A stretch of DNA of 64,000 nucleotides from Metaphire vulgaris (GCA_018105865.1 CM030832.1:12601419-12665418); one strand, 5' to 3'. Shown: positions 1 through 15,700, numbered from the stretch's first letter. Made by a program: numbers and translations. The notes: a model not told the origin generated them from the sequence alone.

Positions 1-82
1 TTTCCTGTGAAAATTTGCCGGAAATTTCCAAAAATAGCGGTACTTTTCAGGACAAATTCTGGAAATGTTTATTACTATTCAA

Positions 83-121
<39 letters not shown>

Positions 122-828
122 TTCATTATTTATTACTATTACTATTATTACTATATTATTACTATATTGTTATTATTATTATTATTCATTTGTTAGGCTC
201 TTGTTAACAACAAAGCTAAAATTGTAGTCAGTATTGTCAGTAGCTGCAAAAATAATGCTTTTATTCATTTTTTTGTCACAATGTCACCTAATTTTACTGA
301 TATGAGCGCTAATTAATAGCATACATGGACTTACAATAGCAATCAAAAGTAATTGCCACAGTATGAAATTCATGAAATTTCTTGTCATGTTCAAGTTATA
401 AAATGTTGTTAATTTTTTTATCAGGAATCAGTATAAAATTAGTTTCTAAGGCACCTTGGTAACAGATTTGGGCAGTTTACTTAATAATTGTGTTTTTAAT
501 TATATGTGCCAAAACATATAATAAAACTTTGTATTTTTAGCTGAGGTAATTACTTTTATCCACTACTGTATCTTAACCTCTAACAACATGTATGCTGGAA
601 AGTTTCCGGAATTTTTCGGAAAAAATTCCGGAAACTTTCCCGGCATTCTATATTTCTGGAAAAGTTACAATCCTAGCCTCAACAACGCTTTCGTTTTGTA
701 ATTAGTCACACAAGCAATTTCACTGAGCTTCAATCAAACTGAAAGGGAAATTAAATCAGATGATTTCTGAGCAAGCAAGTAGACCAAATTCTAATGAAAT
801 GTAAACATGGCAATGCAAACAGTCATAC
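1..828. other. Intron of MYPT-like gene with (TTA)n tract
   Basis: AT-rich intronic DNA downstream of exon 4 on the minus strand. It holds an imperfect (TTA)n/(TAC)n tract at about 82-187. A short palindrome-like stretch of GGAA/TTCC repeats sits at about 598-660 and resembles one at the extreme left edge (about 15-65). I see no coding sequence. Confidence 0.5.
82..187. repeat. (TTA)n microsatellite
   Basis: Nearly uninterrupted TTA trinucleotides with a few TAC variants. The poly-Leu and poly-Ile reading frames across it are artefacts. Confidence 0.9.
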
Positions 829-991
829 TGTAAAACGGCAACATATCCTCTTGCTGCAGCTACGTGTAAAGGTGATGCGCCATTCAATGGATTCACATTT
901 TTGTTGTCATATGTTGCCGTGTTCAGCCAACGCTCAGCATCTTCTCTCATTGTCTTCTCCTCCTGGCTCCTGGCAAGTTCACTGTCAATAC
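829..991 (-). CDS. MYPT-like exon 4 (inter-repeat linker and ankyrin repeat)
   Basis: Acceptor GCCAAG precedes GTATTGACAG. The exon encodes IDSELARSQEEKTMREDAE, RWLN, and the repeat start ASPLHVAAARGYVAVLQ, matching the MYPT1 block with RDARQWLN and TALHVAAAKGY. The donor is TTTTACA|GTATGA. The next exon lies left of the window. Confidence 0.85.
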
Positions 992-3900
992 CTTGGCAAA
1001 GCAACATTATAAATTTAGAAATGGAATTTAAAATTTTAAAACTACCACAATAAGCTGTCATATAAAGTTTTTGCACTAAATGAATCAAAAATCAACATGA
1101 CATAGTATAAATATGAAATAACACCAAAACTGGATCAATTATAGAGTCATATCAGATGCTGAGGCAATCTAGAAGTATGTTTGGACAACCATGACAACAT
1201 TTCAAAATTCATCTCAGATTTTACGTGTTCCAGAAACAACACAGCTAAGAGATGCACTGATAAGGCTTCCAGCCAATTACCCGAAATCGTAGTCACTGTG
1301 CTTAATGAGTGGCGCTGGGTCTTATACTGCTCACATCTAGTTGTGGACGTGGCCGAAAAGTCCATGAAAATCCATATTTGCCTACATTGGCATGCTGGCA
1401 TTCAAACTATAATGAGTCGAATAACTCCATTTAAGCTTGAGCTGAAGGCAACCAACATTCAACTTTAGCTTTTACATTTTCTGTTGACTTGGTTTTTTAA
1501 TACTGCCTACTTTCAACTATAATTAGCAATTGAATCGTGAATGTTTTTGCAATTTAGCAATTTAAATTTGGACCTCAATAATCGGCCAATAATTAATTGG
1601 TGCACCTCTAACAGATAATGTTCACACACTTATTAATAATGCCAATGATGAATGTTTTTCCACAAGAACCATCATTGCAGTCCGGACTGTGGACCACAGG
1701 CCGTGGTTTGAGTACCTCTGGTGTAGAGCATGGTTTCCCAACCTATGGGTCATGACCCAAAGTTGGGTTGCCAAGGGTTCTCTCTTGGATCCCTATATGA
1801 ACTTCAAAAACTAAGAATGTTTTGGACAACAATTGTTTCAAGCTAGTCAGAAAGACAGATATTTAGAATTTTACACATTTATTTATATATTTGACACTTA
1901 ATATTTATTTAATAAGTAAATAAATATTCAATATCTAATTATTCTAATATATAATTTACTGTCTGATACACAATATAGTTCTTCTTAAGAAGAAACTTGG
2001 GGAACAGAATTTGCCTACTTTGTTGACATTTTAGACCGGCAAAATTAAGTAAACCTGAAACAGCAAGGAAAGAATACAAACATCATTCACTTTCAAGCTA
2101 TCAAAAAGTGCATCTGGGAAATGTATCTATGCTAGAAAATCTTTTGAAGCTCTAGATTACTGGGCATCTCGAATCTCTTCAGAATGAATTCCTGCTGTAC
2201 TTCCATCAGTAAACAGAAGAAGCTAATTTTGTGCAAAAGCCTTTCTCTGTTCATTCCGATATAACAAAAATTCCTGTCAAAGTTTAGGACAAATTCATAG
2301 ATCTATGCAACAATTCATCTGCACGTGTGTTTTTTATGAAAAATCATTGAATCAGTTTTGGTGTGTCTCATCTATAAACCATATCCTAATGTCACAATAT
2401 CTGCCTTTCATGTTCTTGTTCCATTTGCCTCTACATCCCATTTTGCTAGGCTGGATTTTCATGTCTTGCTAGCATAAAATCAAATGCAAGAAACATGCCT
2501 AAAATTGAAGATATCAAGCTGGTCTTGCCAACTACAGTATATGGGTGCAAATATCAAAGTTGGCATCTCACATACAAGCAAAGCTGTCACATTAACAATG
2601 ATAACGTATTTTAAAAATAAGAATCAATGCACAATGTGATCTCCTTTCAGTTAAAATAAGTCCATATTTCAATTTTTCAATAAAGCTCTTGTGACATCCT
2701 AAAACTCTATGGCAGCCATGCTGCTTTCACAGAATTTACCCATCAACAGTTTCACAAAATGTTTTAAATTAAATATCATAACAATATTGACAAAGTATAT
2801 ACCAATGGAATGGGTTTTTGATTATCTACAAGAACATGAATAGGAGGATTTTATCTGAAAGGTCTCAAAGCAATTACAACATATGTGTTTTTGGCACTTG
2901 TCACAAAAGTTCCTAAAAAGCTTATCAGCAACAAGACATTATAAGCAAAGTTTCTGAAACATTGTACATAAACATAATAGACATTAAAATTTTTATAATA
3001 TGTTATATTATAGTTTAGGATCTTGTGTGAAAAGTGTCAAAGCAATTACAACATACATATTTTTGACACATGACACAAAAGTTCACAGGCTTGGTTTTTT
3101 GACCTGCCCAGCAGAATTTTGTTCATTTTTGTTGTTATTATCAGGCCTGGAAATATCCAAACATACCTTTTCAACTGCTTCCAAAACTTTCTTGGTTGGA
3201 TAAAACTTCTGCCTCTATGTAAGGAAGGCTATTTAAAATTTAAATGCCAGAAGGACCGCAAATCTTGCCAACAAATACATTTTTGCAGTCAACATGAAAC
3301 AAACAATTTTCTTGCATGTTTTAGAAGCGAAAGCATGTTAACTTTCATTTGAATAACGCAAGATAATAAAAAGAATAATGGGTATCTTTAGAAATGAGTG
3401 CGTTTTTGTTGTGCAGTCAAAAACAACCTTAATGGCTCAAAAGAGTTAGAAGTTTGGTTTCAGTCCAATGATCAGTAACTGTTTGCAGTGAATGAAAGTA
3501 TTTTGTACATAAAATAATTTCTTGATTACTTGCATTACATTTTCAAATGCTACACAGAACTGGCTTCCAGCAATCTTGTCAATCTTTATTTGACTACATT
3601 ACTACCACTATAGAATTATTGATCACTATATTGTGCTAATAAGTTTTTGTGAACCAAAATGGTATTTTATCCAAATATTGCCTGGATTGCAGTGTTTTCA
3701 CTATCAAACATTGGGTCGTGACTTAAGAAAGGTTGGGATCCCCTGATTTAGAGTAAATACACATCTCTTTTATATGGACTTTCTTTGTAGTTTGCTATTC
3801 TGTTTCCCACTCTGACAGATATCAATGGCAGTGAGTGAACTCTGCAAATGTATACAGTGGCATATTTAGAATTTTGGTAAGGGGGGGCCAGACACTTTCG

Positions 3901-6900
3901 ACCTGACAAGTTACAACTTTGGAAAAAGTTGACGACCTTTTTTTTTGCTTGTCAAGCTTGACAAGACCAAGGGGGGGGCCATGGCCCAATGGTAAATACG
4001 CCACTGAATGTATATGAAGTACCATCAACTGATGCGGTGATGCATTAACACGGATGCTATGAAAGTGCATAATTATCAACATTAATGCAAATCATCAAGA
4101 AGCAAATGAAACTGCACAGCCTCTGGTGATAAGCGGTATGGATAAAAATTAGCGTACTATTACAACATCTGTTTTTAACACATCTTTACGCATTGATATG
4201 GCATAATTTTAGTCCAGAACTACCTCAACTCAAATAAAATCACCAACCATGTTTCGCCATAGTGTCGGACAAAAAATGGACCATGGCTTCATCTTGAGTC
4301 ACATCGACAGGAAGCTCACCATCAAAACTTACAACATCCAACCTTGATCCATTATTAATGAGATAGCTGTAATAGAAATTCAACAGAAATTGTAATATTA
4401 AGGTAATGCAGTCTTGCTTGCTCACCACTGCTATCATCACTTTCACCAAAAATTTATGCAACCATAAAATTAATTGTGCACTTAAATGCAAGCAGTCGAA
4501 AGCTGCCTGAATAATAGACATGACTTCAAATCGGATATGTAATTAATCATACCATGAACTAAATTTCATAATGCAACATTTCATACATGCAGCGTTTAAC
4601 TGCTTACTATCTATAGCAGAATTTTAAAATCTCAGAAATGTGAAACATTGAATGATCAGCCGCTTGAGATTTCTTGCCTAAACTCAGAAGTATATTTGTA
4701 GCTCTGAAGAAAGCTCATCTACAAGAAGTTGGAATTTCTGAATGAACAGGGTTGCAAATCGTTTAGCAAGTGCATATATAATGACAAATTAAAGCCAGAT
4801 GAAGCTCTATTACAGCATTTTGTGAGATATCAGTGAATAACACTTAAATGGGTTACCTGTCAAACTTCTCTGCATATATACTGCTTTGCAATGCAAACAT
4901 CACAGTATGTTGCTGGCCACTCTAAATGACATAACTGGCCTAACTTTAACCCTTTAATGCCGGGGAACCCTTAAAAGGAAAACTTCATGCAGCTGGGAGA
5001 ATCTGTCCTGGAAAAGTGCTGGACGCCGGGACTTTTTGGCCCTTTTTCATGCAAAGCTACATTTTTCAGCTCACAATTGCTGGGGCTATATGAAAGCGAC
5101 AAAACTGTGGCATACCTAATTTTTTAGGACTTTCATTTCTCTTTCTAACCATCCGTGAAAGAAAACAACAAAATTTGGGGTCCTCCGCACACCCAAAAAC
5201 AGGCCACCCTTCCCAAAAATGCAAAACTTTTTATTCAAAGCTCGGTAGCCAAAATTTTTGAGTGACAAGCTATCTAAGTTGAGCAGCAAACTTGTCAGAA
5301 AATCAAAATGGAACAAAATGTTACAAGAAATTTGTAAATTGGATCACATTTGGCGTAGATATAGGGCTCCAAATCAATGCCCCCCTCTTGATCCTCGCCA
5401 GCATCAACCTCTTATAAAAGACAGATAAAACAATTGAAAAGATGGTTCATACTCGTCCAAACTGCTTGTAAAATAACTTTCAACATTATCGAGAGCTGCG
5501 AGAATGTTTTCTGAACGCAATCTTTTCGCCATTTTGGAGAAAACAGATAAATATTTGCGTCACACCACGATTGTTTACAATGCCGTGACCTACTTTTATA
5601 AATTAAAAGTCTCTTAAATACCAACTGTAATTCGCTGATATTTTTCGTCTTATCTGACTCAGGATTGGTTGGTAATCATCTGACCCACTAATATCTGGTC
5701 CACAGACTTGAGATAAATAGAGTTCTGCGTATTTAAGACCTTTGAAAATCATGTAACGCCAAATTTAAATGCCATTTAAACACCTACTGTAATTCACTAA
5801 TATATTAATTTTTGGCATCTTATTTTACTCAGAATTGATTGTTAATTATCTGACCAACTAATATCTAGTCCACGGACATAAGAAAAATAAAGTTGTGCGT
5901 ATTTAAGACCTTTGAAAATCATGTTAACGTCAGAGCCGGGTTTGGGCGGTCTCGTAGTATGGCGGCAGGGCTGGTATGGGCGGGCTTGGTGTTAAAGGGT
6001 TAAATACTGCATGCACACACACACACACACACACAGATAGTGTTATACAGCTGCTACAGGACCAACCAGCTTCATTACATGGTGTTCCCAACCATATTCA
6101 AATCCAGGTCAATGGCACATTTTCTAAGATAAATTTGCCTACTGCATGCCCTTCTTGCTTCAGCCCTACTTTAAATAATACAATCACAACAAATATTTGA
6201 CAAATTAAGGAAAGCATCAGAGGCTGAAAACTCCACACCAACTCATCTCATAATTTAATGAATTGTTCAAATTTTCTGTGATATACAAGGATTTGTACAC
6301 ATTAACCCAAAAGCAAAACTATGAGATTGCTAAAACATCCTGATCACAGCCATGTGCATTAAATGACAGGAAGACACAAATAACAGCAAATTTGCACCAG
6401 ACAAATTAATTTTATCAATTAATGTCTTACCAGAAAGAAGGCAAGCTCCTGTCATTTGTTAAACAACCACAAGGTTTACAAAAAATTATGGAAAACATCA
6501 GAATAATAAAGGTAAATGTATTCTACTGGTAACTAGGGCTGTGGATATTAATGATTAATTAATCAATTAATGGTTAAAAATTTTAATCGATTACATTTTG
6601 TTTAAACGATTAATTTTTTAGTATTTGGCTACTTGTTTACCTGAATATTACTTAGCTTAGAACACTACTTCCATTCAGACAACAATGGCAAGTACCAGTA
6701 ATGAAAGCAATGTTGCAGTTAAGCATTTATGGGGAGTTGAACAAGCATTTTCATTTTGTTTTCAAGCTAATTGCAGATGGTCAAAACAGACGGTTTCATG
6801 ACATTTGATCCCGCGACACTTAATACAGGGGACATTTGGCCCAGGAAATTTAATCCCACTGACATTTGATCCCACGTCACTTACTGTAGTCACTTACTGT

Positions 6901-9900
6901 AATACACTTAATCCCTTTAGCACCCATACATAAACTCATATATATCTTAATCCATATCTGAATCCCAGCATATTCGACAAGCAACAGACAGTTGACTTTG
7001 ACGGCTAGTAGAGGCAGAATATAAGCCAATTTTTATTGGACATTATTTGTAGGGTTTTATATTGCAGATTAACATTTGTTGTTAGATTTTTAATCGTTAG
7101 ATTTTTTAGTGGACATTATTTGTAGGACGATTCTTTGTGTTCAATAAACATTTAAGCCTGGCACCAGCTGAAAGTAGACATATACATGCTTTCTTCTATG
7201 TGGTCACATCTACCGTACGGCACCAAATGTCGCTGTATTAAGTGTCGCAGGATAAAATGTCGTGATACCAAACAGACATATGCAGAGTTACAATGCAGAC
7301 AGATCAGCTAAAAGCAAAACGTAAATATTAATCAAAATTAATCAATTAATCAATTAAAAAGTTTCTTATTAATCTAACAAGAAAATGTTAATAAGTACCA
7401 GCTCTAATTCTAACTGATCACAATTGTACAGCTGCATTTAAAGTCACTATGACATTACCCGCAGCACATAAAAATTAAGCATTAAAGGTTAAATATCATC
7501 TCAAACTTGCAAGTAAGATTTATGCGTTTAAAAATTGGATAAGAACATTGATGAACTGCGTGTTCTGTAAATAAAGAAGCATTTCGCAAAACCCTCACTA
7601 CAACAGGGTGGCTAAAAATTTTCTGAGAATCTTGAATCAGCAGCACAAACATAAAAGTTTCGTAAAATTTTAAAGTCATTTAATGTAATTTAGTTTTATA
7701 AAACAGCATGTTTATAAGTTTTACAATTCACTGTCAATGTCTACAAGTAGACAACATAAAGTTTCTCCTTTGGAGATTTTGTATTTTGGTTTGTATGGCC
7801 CAATAATACAGAATTATTTAATTTAGTTCCTCCTTAACAAGCGAGTATTACCGAATCAGCACGATGGGGTAATGAAAAGTTTTAAGCATGTCTCCAATTA
7901 ATGGTACACATGACTTTTGTCTAAGTTTCAAAAATTATTTTCCCCAAATGTCCTGTCAAACTTTGCAACTTTATAAAAGAAGGGTGGCTACAGAATTAAA
8001 ATTTTCTGAGAATCTTGAATCAGTAATGCACAAACATAAAAATTTTCTAAGTTTCAAAAATTTTAAAGTCATTTTGTAAAAGAAAACAAAAGAAGCTCCT
8101 GTAACATTATAGCACAGTGCTTCTCAAACATTATGATGCTGCAGACGGGTAAATATTTTGGCGAAATTACTGCAGCCCGGCACCTTTTCAAGTTGCTATA
8201 ATGGCTATGGTACTGGTGTAAACTTGGATGAAAAAGTGGGGGTTAACCCTATGCCTTCCCGTTTCCTGTTGTAGCCTCTCAAAAAGTAGGGTCTTGTGCT
8301 ATGGACATCTAAGTGGTAACATCCATGTAAACAGCCTATCACTGCTTGTTCCAAGACAACTGATACTGAAGGAGTAGCATCTGGCTAAAATTCCAAGTGC
8401 TATACTTCAATATAAAGTTTTCCAATAAAACATTAGGTTTTGTGCACCAATTACTGCTCTGCAACAAAAATGGGCAGAGCTGAAACTGTCTGCACCAAAA
8501 CAATTTTGCTAAAACATCCTGCTTATTAATTATTTATCATGATGTGTATCATTAATGGCTGTTTTGTCTGAAAAAGATTATTAAGATTCCACGATCATGA
8601 TCACACTTTAATGATAAATAAATAAATCACTTTTTGCAAGTCTAAGTAGTCTGCATCACCTTGGCCTTTTGCCCACAGAGACCAGTAAAGAAAGAAGCAA
8701 GTTGAAACGAATATTAACCTCTTAACTTCCATGTTGAAGAGCACTGCTCATCATATATATACCATAGAAGCCACACATTCATCGACAGCAAAAGGGTTAA
8801 ACTATTTTTAAAACAAAGCCTTTCATCATAGTCTTCATGAGCCACATGTAGAACAACATTTCTGAAAGTGGTCATCAAGACATGTCGGATATTCATCTTC
8901 CAGCTGTTTCCAGCCACAGATGCTGCCACCACTCTCTTCCGTCCCCCCTCGCCCATCCACTTTCTCTGCCTATCTATGTCTCACTAGTCATTTCACATAC
9001 AACCCAGCTTACCTTCTATCTCTCTTGACATGGTGCTAGACCTACATTCTACACCATATGTTGTGCCATCCCACGGATATAAAGGAGACATTGTTGAAGT
9101 TTCAAGGTGCCAATGTCTTCTGAGCATTTTTCCATCTTTCTAGACATTATATTTGCTATTATTGTCTTTTGTTTTACTCCATTTGTGCTAGCTCCAACAG
9201 CCATTAAATGCCAGTAGTTGTGGGCTGCTCATATATAATGTGTTGGCAGGTTTCATGTCACTAACAGGCTGCATGCAGTATGCTCACCCCTACACTAGTT
9301 ACAGTACAGTTGGGAATCACTAGTCTATCATAAGATAAATCAGGAAGCAAATACAGCCCGTTGGCTGGATGCGGCCTTCGACAGAGCTTTCTCCAGCCCG
9401 CCAAGCATATTCTAAATTTCAAACAAAATTTTTAACAAAATGACTGATTTTCTCATAATTTAAACATTTTCCAACAGACTTTTACTGTGTTATATAAATA
9501 TTACCTAACGTGAACTACCAGTCACAAGACTGTTACAAGAACCATTACGGGAGTTATGCGAGACTTCCAGCTTTGAAAATTTAATTGAACATGAAATATC
9601 AATATAATAAGTTTATAAATTAATATTATAAAACTGAGTATGCGTGTAATGGAATTCCGTGTAAAAAGCGAAAAATCGACGATGAAAGTCTCATACTCAA
9701 CAATGAGTGGACAAAGAACTATTTCTTTACTGATATCGGAAAAATAGCAGTGTGCCTTATTTATCAGGCTGGTGTTGCCATTTTCAAGAAGTATAATTTG
9801 AAGCAACATTTTGAAACCAAACATGGACAGTCTGGCCTCGGTTTAAATTTATCAGAACGTGAGTTGGAGCAGAAAACCAATGCCATGATTACAAAATTAA

Positions 9901-11705
9901 CATATTAGCAAAGAGTTTTTAATAAACTTTCATCCATACAAGAAGGTGCGACCAAGGCAAGTTTCATACTGTCTTAAAATATTGCCAGGCGAAGCAAACC
10001 ATACACAATAATAAGTAATGGTTCTTATTTTAACATGGTGCATTTTTGTGTGTATCATATTACACTCATCATTTACTTCGATTTGCAAATGCTCATATAA
10101 AAAGCCTTACAATTTCTATTATATACCGTATATACTCGAGATAAAGTCGATCCGAGTATAAGTCGACCCCTAGATTTAGGGTGTTTGAAGGTGTCTAAAG
10201 TCATTGACCCGGGAATAAGTCGAAGTGACGTCATCGCGGCCAACCCTCTTGAGGTGATAGTGAGAGTCGGAACAATGGCGGACGCGAAGTGGGCATGTGG
10301 CGGCAGCGGCGCCATTGTTTTGATTGAAAAACTGCGTTTTAACTTTGAACTATCGAGAAACTGAACGATTTTCACATTCCCAGATTGATTCCTGACGATT
10401 AAAAACATTTTAAACCTGCTATTCGCTCATTTTTGACAATATAAAAATCTTAATTACCGGTAATCTTGAATTTTTTATATTTATGTAGCGCCAATACTTA
10501 ATTAATATTTATGTGGCGCCTATAAATTACCAATCTTAAAAGCGCTGATGTGAACTTTTATTTAGATGCCGTAGCGTATGTTGAAAATAATTACGCAGTT
10601 AGCAAAATTAATTATTTTCGACATGCTATGTATGGAAACTTTACCCAACAGTTAGTGCCTCGAGTATAAGTCGAGGTCAGGATCTATAACCTGTGAATTG
10701 GCCTTAAATTTCTCTACTTTATCACGAATATATACGGTAGTACTTTATAATTTATGAACTTTATACAGTGTGGCCCGCCAGTTATATTTGAAGCATATAT
10801 GCGGCCCGAGCCAAAAAAATTGCCCACCCCTGAGAATGAGATAAATGAAATGTCAAAGACAGACCTTGCTATTTCAATGTTGTCAGTGGAACTAGCAGCA
10901 TGCAGTGGAGTCCATCCATCATTGTCACATCTACTGACATCTGCAGAATGCTCAACCAAGCATTTCACCACATTCATCCTCTGATTAAGGCATGCCTGTC
11001 AGATAGCAAAAACACAACAATTGACTGATAAGAATGATAGGTAAAGGATTCCATTGCAACATGTCATAAAAGCATTGCATAGAACAGAAAGTCAATATGA
11101 TTAAGGCAATCCAGAAGAAAAACTGAATGAACTATTTGGCTTATTAAATCCCTCTATGCAGTCATTGGACAGCAACTGGACAAGAGTAATTCCCATATGC
11201 ATTTCCCACACATATGCTCAATTAATAATATAGGTCCATACTTTTTCCAATGGAATATCCAAAGCAATTGTATATTACTTTCAACAGAGCTTATCATCTT
11301 TAGCAATTATGAGACAAAGTGAAACTTAATCCTGAAAATAATGAAACACCATGTCACATGAGGAAGTGCAGATGGCAATGCTAAATATAAGCATACATCC
11401 TGTCTTATGCAAGTAATGATAAAATCACTTTAAAGTGCAAAAAGCAAAGGTTACAATTGCTAGTTATTATTAGCTGATAGCTCTAGAACTGAGGCAGTGT
11501 GACAAGAATGCCTACTGTCATCAAGCTTGTTCAGGGAATGAGATTGGCAACAGAAAGTCTAAAGGTGGCATAGCCTTGAATGCTAAGAAAATTTTTTAAT
11601 CTTTGGTAAGCAGACGACACATAACTTGTGAAAGAGGAAAAGAATTTCAAAGCCTGTTAAAAGAGTAGAAATACAGATATGTATAAAATACTACTACTAC
11701 TACTT

Positions 11706-11782
<77 letters not shown>

Positions 11783-13333
11783 AATTGCTCTCTGCCAACT
11801 CATTAGTGGCAATAGCTAGTCAGAAAACATTTCCAGGCCTTTTTGTCAAATGTTAATTTTCCTCCTTCTGCAATTGTCAGTTGTCTTTCTTTAAAATCTT
11901 CTTTTATGTTGTCTCTTCCTTTTTTTACCTTCCTTGTATGTGTAGAGTGCTTTTTTGGGAAGTCTCGAGCCTTCCATCTTGTGTACATGTCCATACCGTG
12001 CACACATGCTTATCAGAAAAAAGAGAGAAAAATGATTTTTTCAGATGAAAGCTTAAGGAAGATTCCATTTATTTAAAAAAACAACTCAGAAACCAAGTCA
12101 CAGGGATTGGCTTGAAATCTGTTGTGATGTCCAATGATGCAACAAGTCAGCAACAGACTTCATATGTACAGTGTAAGTCAGTTTGAAGCACTTGTGTCAG
12201 TGATTTGGCATCCCTGTCCTGTTTTTCATATGAAATTAGAATAATTTTCCCATCTATTTCTTATAAAATCACTTTCTCAAAACGTCTGGAAATAAGATGA
12301 TGGTGCATTGGATCAAACTGTATGCAAATAAAAACCAAATATCTAGAGGAAATTGTCCACTCATCAGGATTGAACATTAATCAAGCCAAAACTAAGGCAA
12401 TTATAATAAATAGTAGAGAAGACCAGAAACTGGAACTAGCTGCATGGGAAATAGAATATGCACTCAAGTTCACATATCTGGGAAGTGTGATGTCAATCAC
12501 AAGTGGAACAGAAGAAGATGTTAAATCTAGGATCGACAAAGCACAGGCTTTTTCAGTATGTTGTAAAATCTTTGGAAATCGAAGTAAGTGACCAAGCAGT
12601 CTGCTGTGGATATTCAATTCAAATGCAAAGTCAGTACTGCTTTATGGCTTGGAAAGTTGTAGGTCAGTTAACAGCATAATAATAAAACTACAAAGCTTTG
12701 TGAACAAATACCTACAAAAAAAATCATAGGGATCTGGTGGCCCAACAAAATCAGCAATGAAGAACTGTGGAAAAAGACATCCCAACAACCAATATCAGTA
12801 GAAATTTTAAAAAAACGAACATGAAGATGGCTAGGACATACCCTGAGAAAACTGACGGAAAACATCACAAGACAAATGTTGACATGGAGTTGTCAAAAAA
12901 AGGAAAAGAGGAAGACCGTGCACTATGTGGAAAAGATCATTAGAAAAAGAACTTAAAGAAAATGGATAAACCTGGAGTGAGCTACAACACTTGGCAGCAG
13001 ATTGAATGAAAAGGAAAGATTTTGTTCGTGGCCTATGCTCCGCTGGGAGAGCAAATGACTGAAGAATCACTGGATCAAAACCATTAAGACCAGTCTGAAA
13101 AGGCAAACTGCTTGCCTATGGGGCATATCTGACATAGCCTACTACAGTGCTTTCAAATACAATCTGAACTTTCTCTGATAGAACCAGTAGCAGTGACGTG
13201 ACGTCTCAAGACACTGTCTCGTCTCGAGATACTTAATGTCTTGATCTTGGTCTTGATGGTTAGTGTCTTAATCTTGGTCTCAGTCTTGCCACTTACTTTT
13301 GTGATCACATCCCTGACCAGTAGTGTGAACAAA

Positions 13334-13389
<56 letters not shown>

Positions 13390-15700
13390 GGTGCCAATGA
13401 GTACCATGAGAAAAAAAAAAGTTGTTGATTTTTTAAAGTCTCACCCTATGAAATTGTTCCTTTCTATATAAGAAAGCAAAATGCAAAGTTTTAACAAAAT
13501 CTGTCAATATTTAGTGGTTGCACAACGCTGTTAAAACAATGCCTTATTCGCATAAAACTTGCTTAGAACTAGAATCAGTAACAATGTGTCAAGTTTGGTT
13601 GGTTACTGTGTGACAATTTTAGGTTTTTAGCTCACATTTGTACATAATCTATGCTGAATCAATTGCTGATCTTTGATTATATAAAGGCCCTACACATTAC
13701 AAGAGACAGAAAGTATCAAGAAACTCAGGTAACATACTGTAGGAAACGTGTCTCGTGATGTAGCGTCTGCGTTAGATCGAACAAACGTGTCTGACCGAAA
13801 TGCAACGTTTATTCTCGCATCAGTAGCAAATTCTCTTGGGCATGTTCCATCACAATTAACGCTCAACAAAGAATCTGTTTGCCAAGCACGCAGAAAAAGC
13901 AGAGAATCGGTCGCATCACAATTAAAAGAGTCGTTTTCATTTGATGTCCTGGTTGGTCCTCTAACTATTCACTGGGATGGTATCATGGTAAACTGTTACC
14001 GGAGCTAACAGGCAAGGATACAGTAGATCGACTAGCTGTCATTGTGTCAGGCGAAGGTATTATGAAACTGCTTGGTGTTCCTAAGATTCCAAACGGCACT
14101 GGAGAAGCGCAGGCATCAGCAGTGTTCCGTTTGATCGAAGAGTGGAAACTCACAAACTGCATTCATTCGATGTGTTTTGATACAACAGCCACTAGCACTG
14201 GAATGAAAGCTTGGTGTCTGTATATTACTGCAGCAGAAACTTCAGCGAGATCTCCCTTTAGCCTGTCGCCATCATGTCCACGAGCTCATAGTAGCCAGAG
14301 TGTTTGACTTGTTGATGGGCTGCTCGAGTGGGCCTAATATCAAATTAGGCTATTTGAAAGATTTCCTAAAGCATGGAATCACATTGATTGTTCTAAGTAT
14401 GAAGTGTGACTGAAGACAGACACCTGATTTTACACTTTGAAATTATAAAAGGCGACCGGCTTGGAATCGTTCGCCAACAGCTGCAACTATTTCATCCCAG
14501 AGATGACTACGAAGAGTTCCTGGTGCTTGCCTCGCTGTTTCTGGGTGATGATACTGCTAGCAACAACCCCAACATCCATATCAATGCACCTGGCGCATAT
14601 ACCACAGGGCACACTGGATGGACAAAATACTATACGTGTACAGCTTAAAGATCTATCTGTTTCGATCACAGTTCAGACTTACAGCAGCAGAACTGGCAGG
14701 TCTTAACAGTTCAATTTGTTTGTTGTGAGAATCTATCTCAAGGCATGGTTTACCTGTACCTTGCCTACTTCAGCTCCAGGGAATGATCTACAATTGCTGA
14801 AGGATCTCTAAGTATATCGTTCAACAAATGATGCAGTTGCTGACGCAGCAATGAAAACGTTCAAGCATCACTTATGGTATCTGAATGTACAACTTATTGA
14901 CTTGGCTTTCTTCGATTCTCAGTTGTCTGCAGCTGAAAAGGCAAACATGGTCTCTGCTCTGTCAAACGTTGGAGATTCTAGTCCTCTGGCTTGAATTACC
15001 TTGAAAGACATGCACATTGGATATAAACAACTGAGTCACTTTGTATCTGCCAGCACCAATGATGGGCTGCTCGAGTGAGCCTAATATCAAATTATTTGAA
15101 AGATTTTCTAAAGCATGGAATCACATTGATTGTTCTAAGTATGAAGTGTGACTGAAGACAGACACCTGATTTCAAACACCAAACATTTCTTTGCTTCGAT
15201 GAACATTTCTACAGATTTTCTGTCTCTAGATCCATCCATTTGGGACAGTAACGAATCATATTTGGCAGCTCAGTCATGTGTAAGGGAGCTGAACATCGTA
15301 AACGATGCAGCAGAACATGGTGTTGCCCTACTCCAGACATTCAACTCGACGCTGACAAACCAGGAAGAGCAAAAGCAATACTTACTACAAGTTGTTGAAC
15401 TTCATCGAAAACAGTTTCCACTACCAAATAAAAATGTTATTGTTCAGCAGCTTAGCAGTCACTGACACTTGGCAGTTTCTGAAGCTAAATCTTGTATGTA
15501 CGACTTTTTGTACGTTAATAACCATTAACGACATTGCGTTATAATTGGCTGACAACGTTTCGATTTTCAAGGTCACTGTGCAACCTCTAAATACATCATA
15601 ATAATGGTAAAATTTTTCATGGGTTATTCATTTGTGTATATGAACAAAATGCAAGGGTGAGACTTTAACAATTCTTAAATTTATTTTTTATTGGCACCTA

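Larger units (their letters stand above)
9341..10838 (+). mobile_element. Decayed hAT element with BED-finger transposase remnant
   Basis: The left end has CAGCCCGTTGGCTGGATGCGGCC; the right end has GGCCCG...GCCCACCCCTG, the style of Charlie-like hATs. The 8-mer AGATAAAT occurs at 9333-9340 and 10839-10846 as a perfect candidate TSD, though the right terminus then extends slightly past CCCCTG. The interior carries the coding remnant annotated at 9665-9995 and a nested 612-bp TA-flanked MITE. Confidence 0.75.

Noticed and set aside
12381..13106. Minus-strand ORFs of 66-91 codons
   Set aside because: They are antisense to the plus-strand non-LTR RT fragment.
13153..13471. ORFs on both strands with long Tyr-Ile runs (also 30046-30318, 31536-31861, 61267-61476)
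   Set aside because: They are translations of (TA)n arrays and carry no other protein-like sequence.
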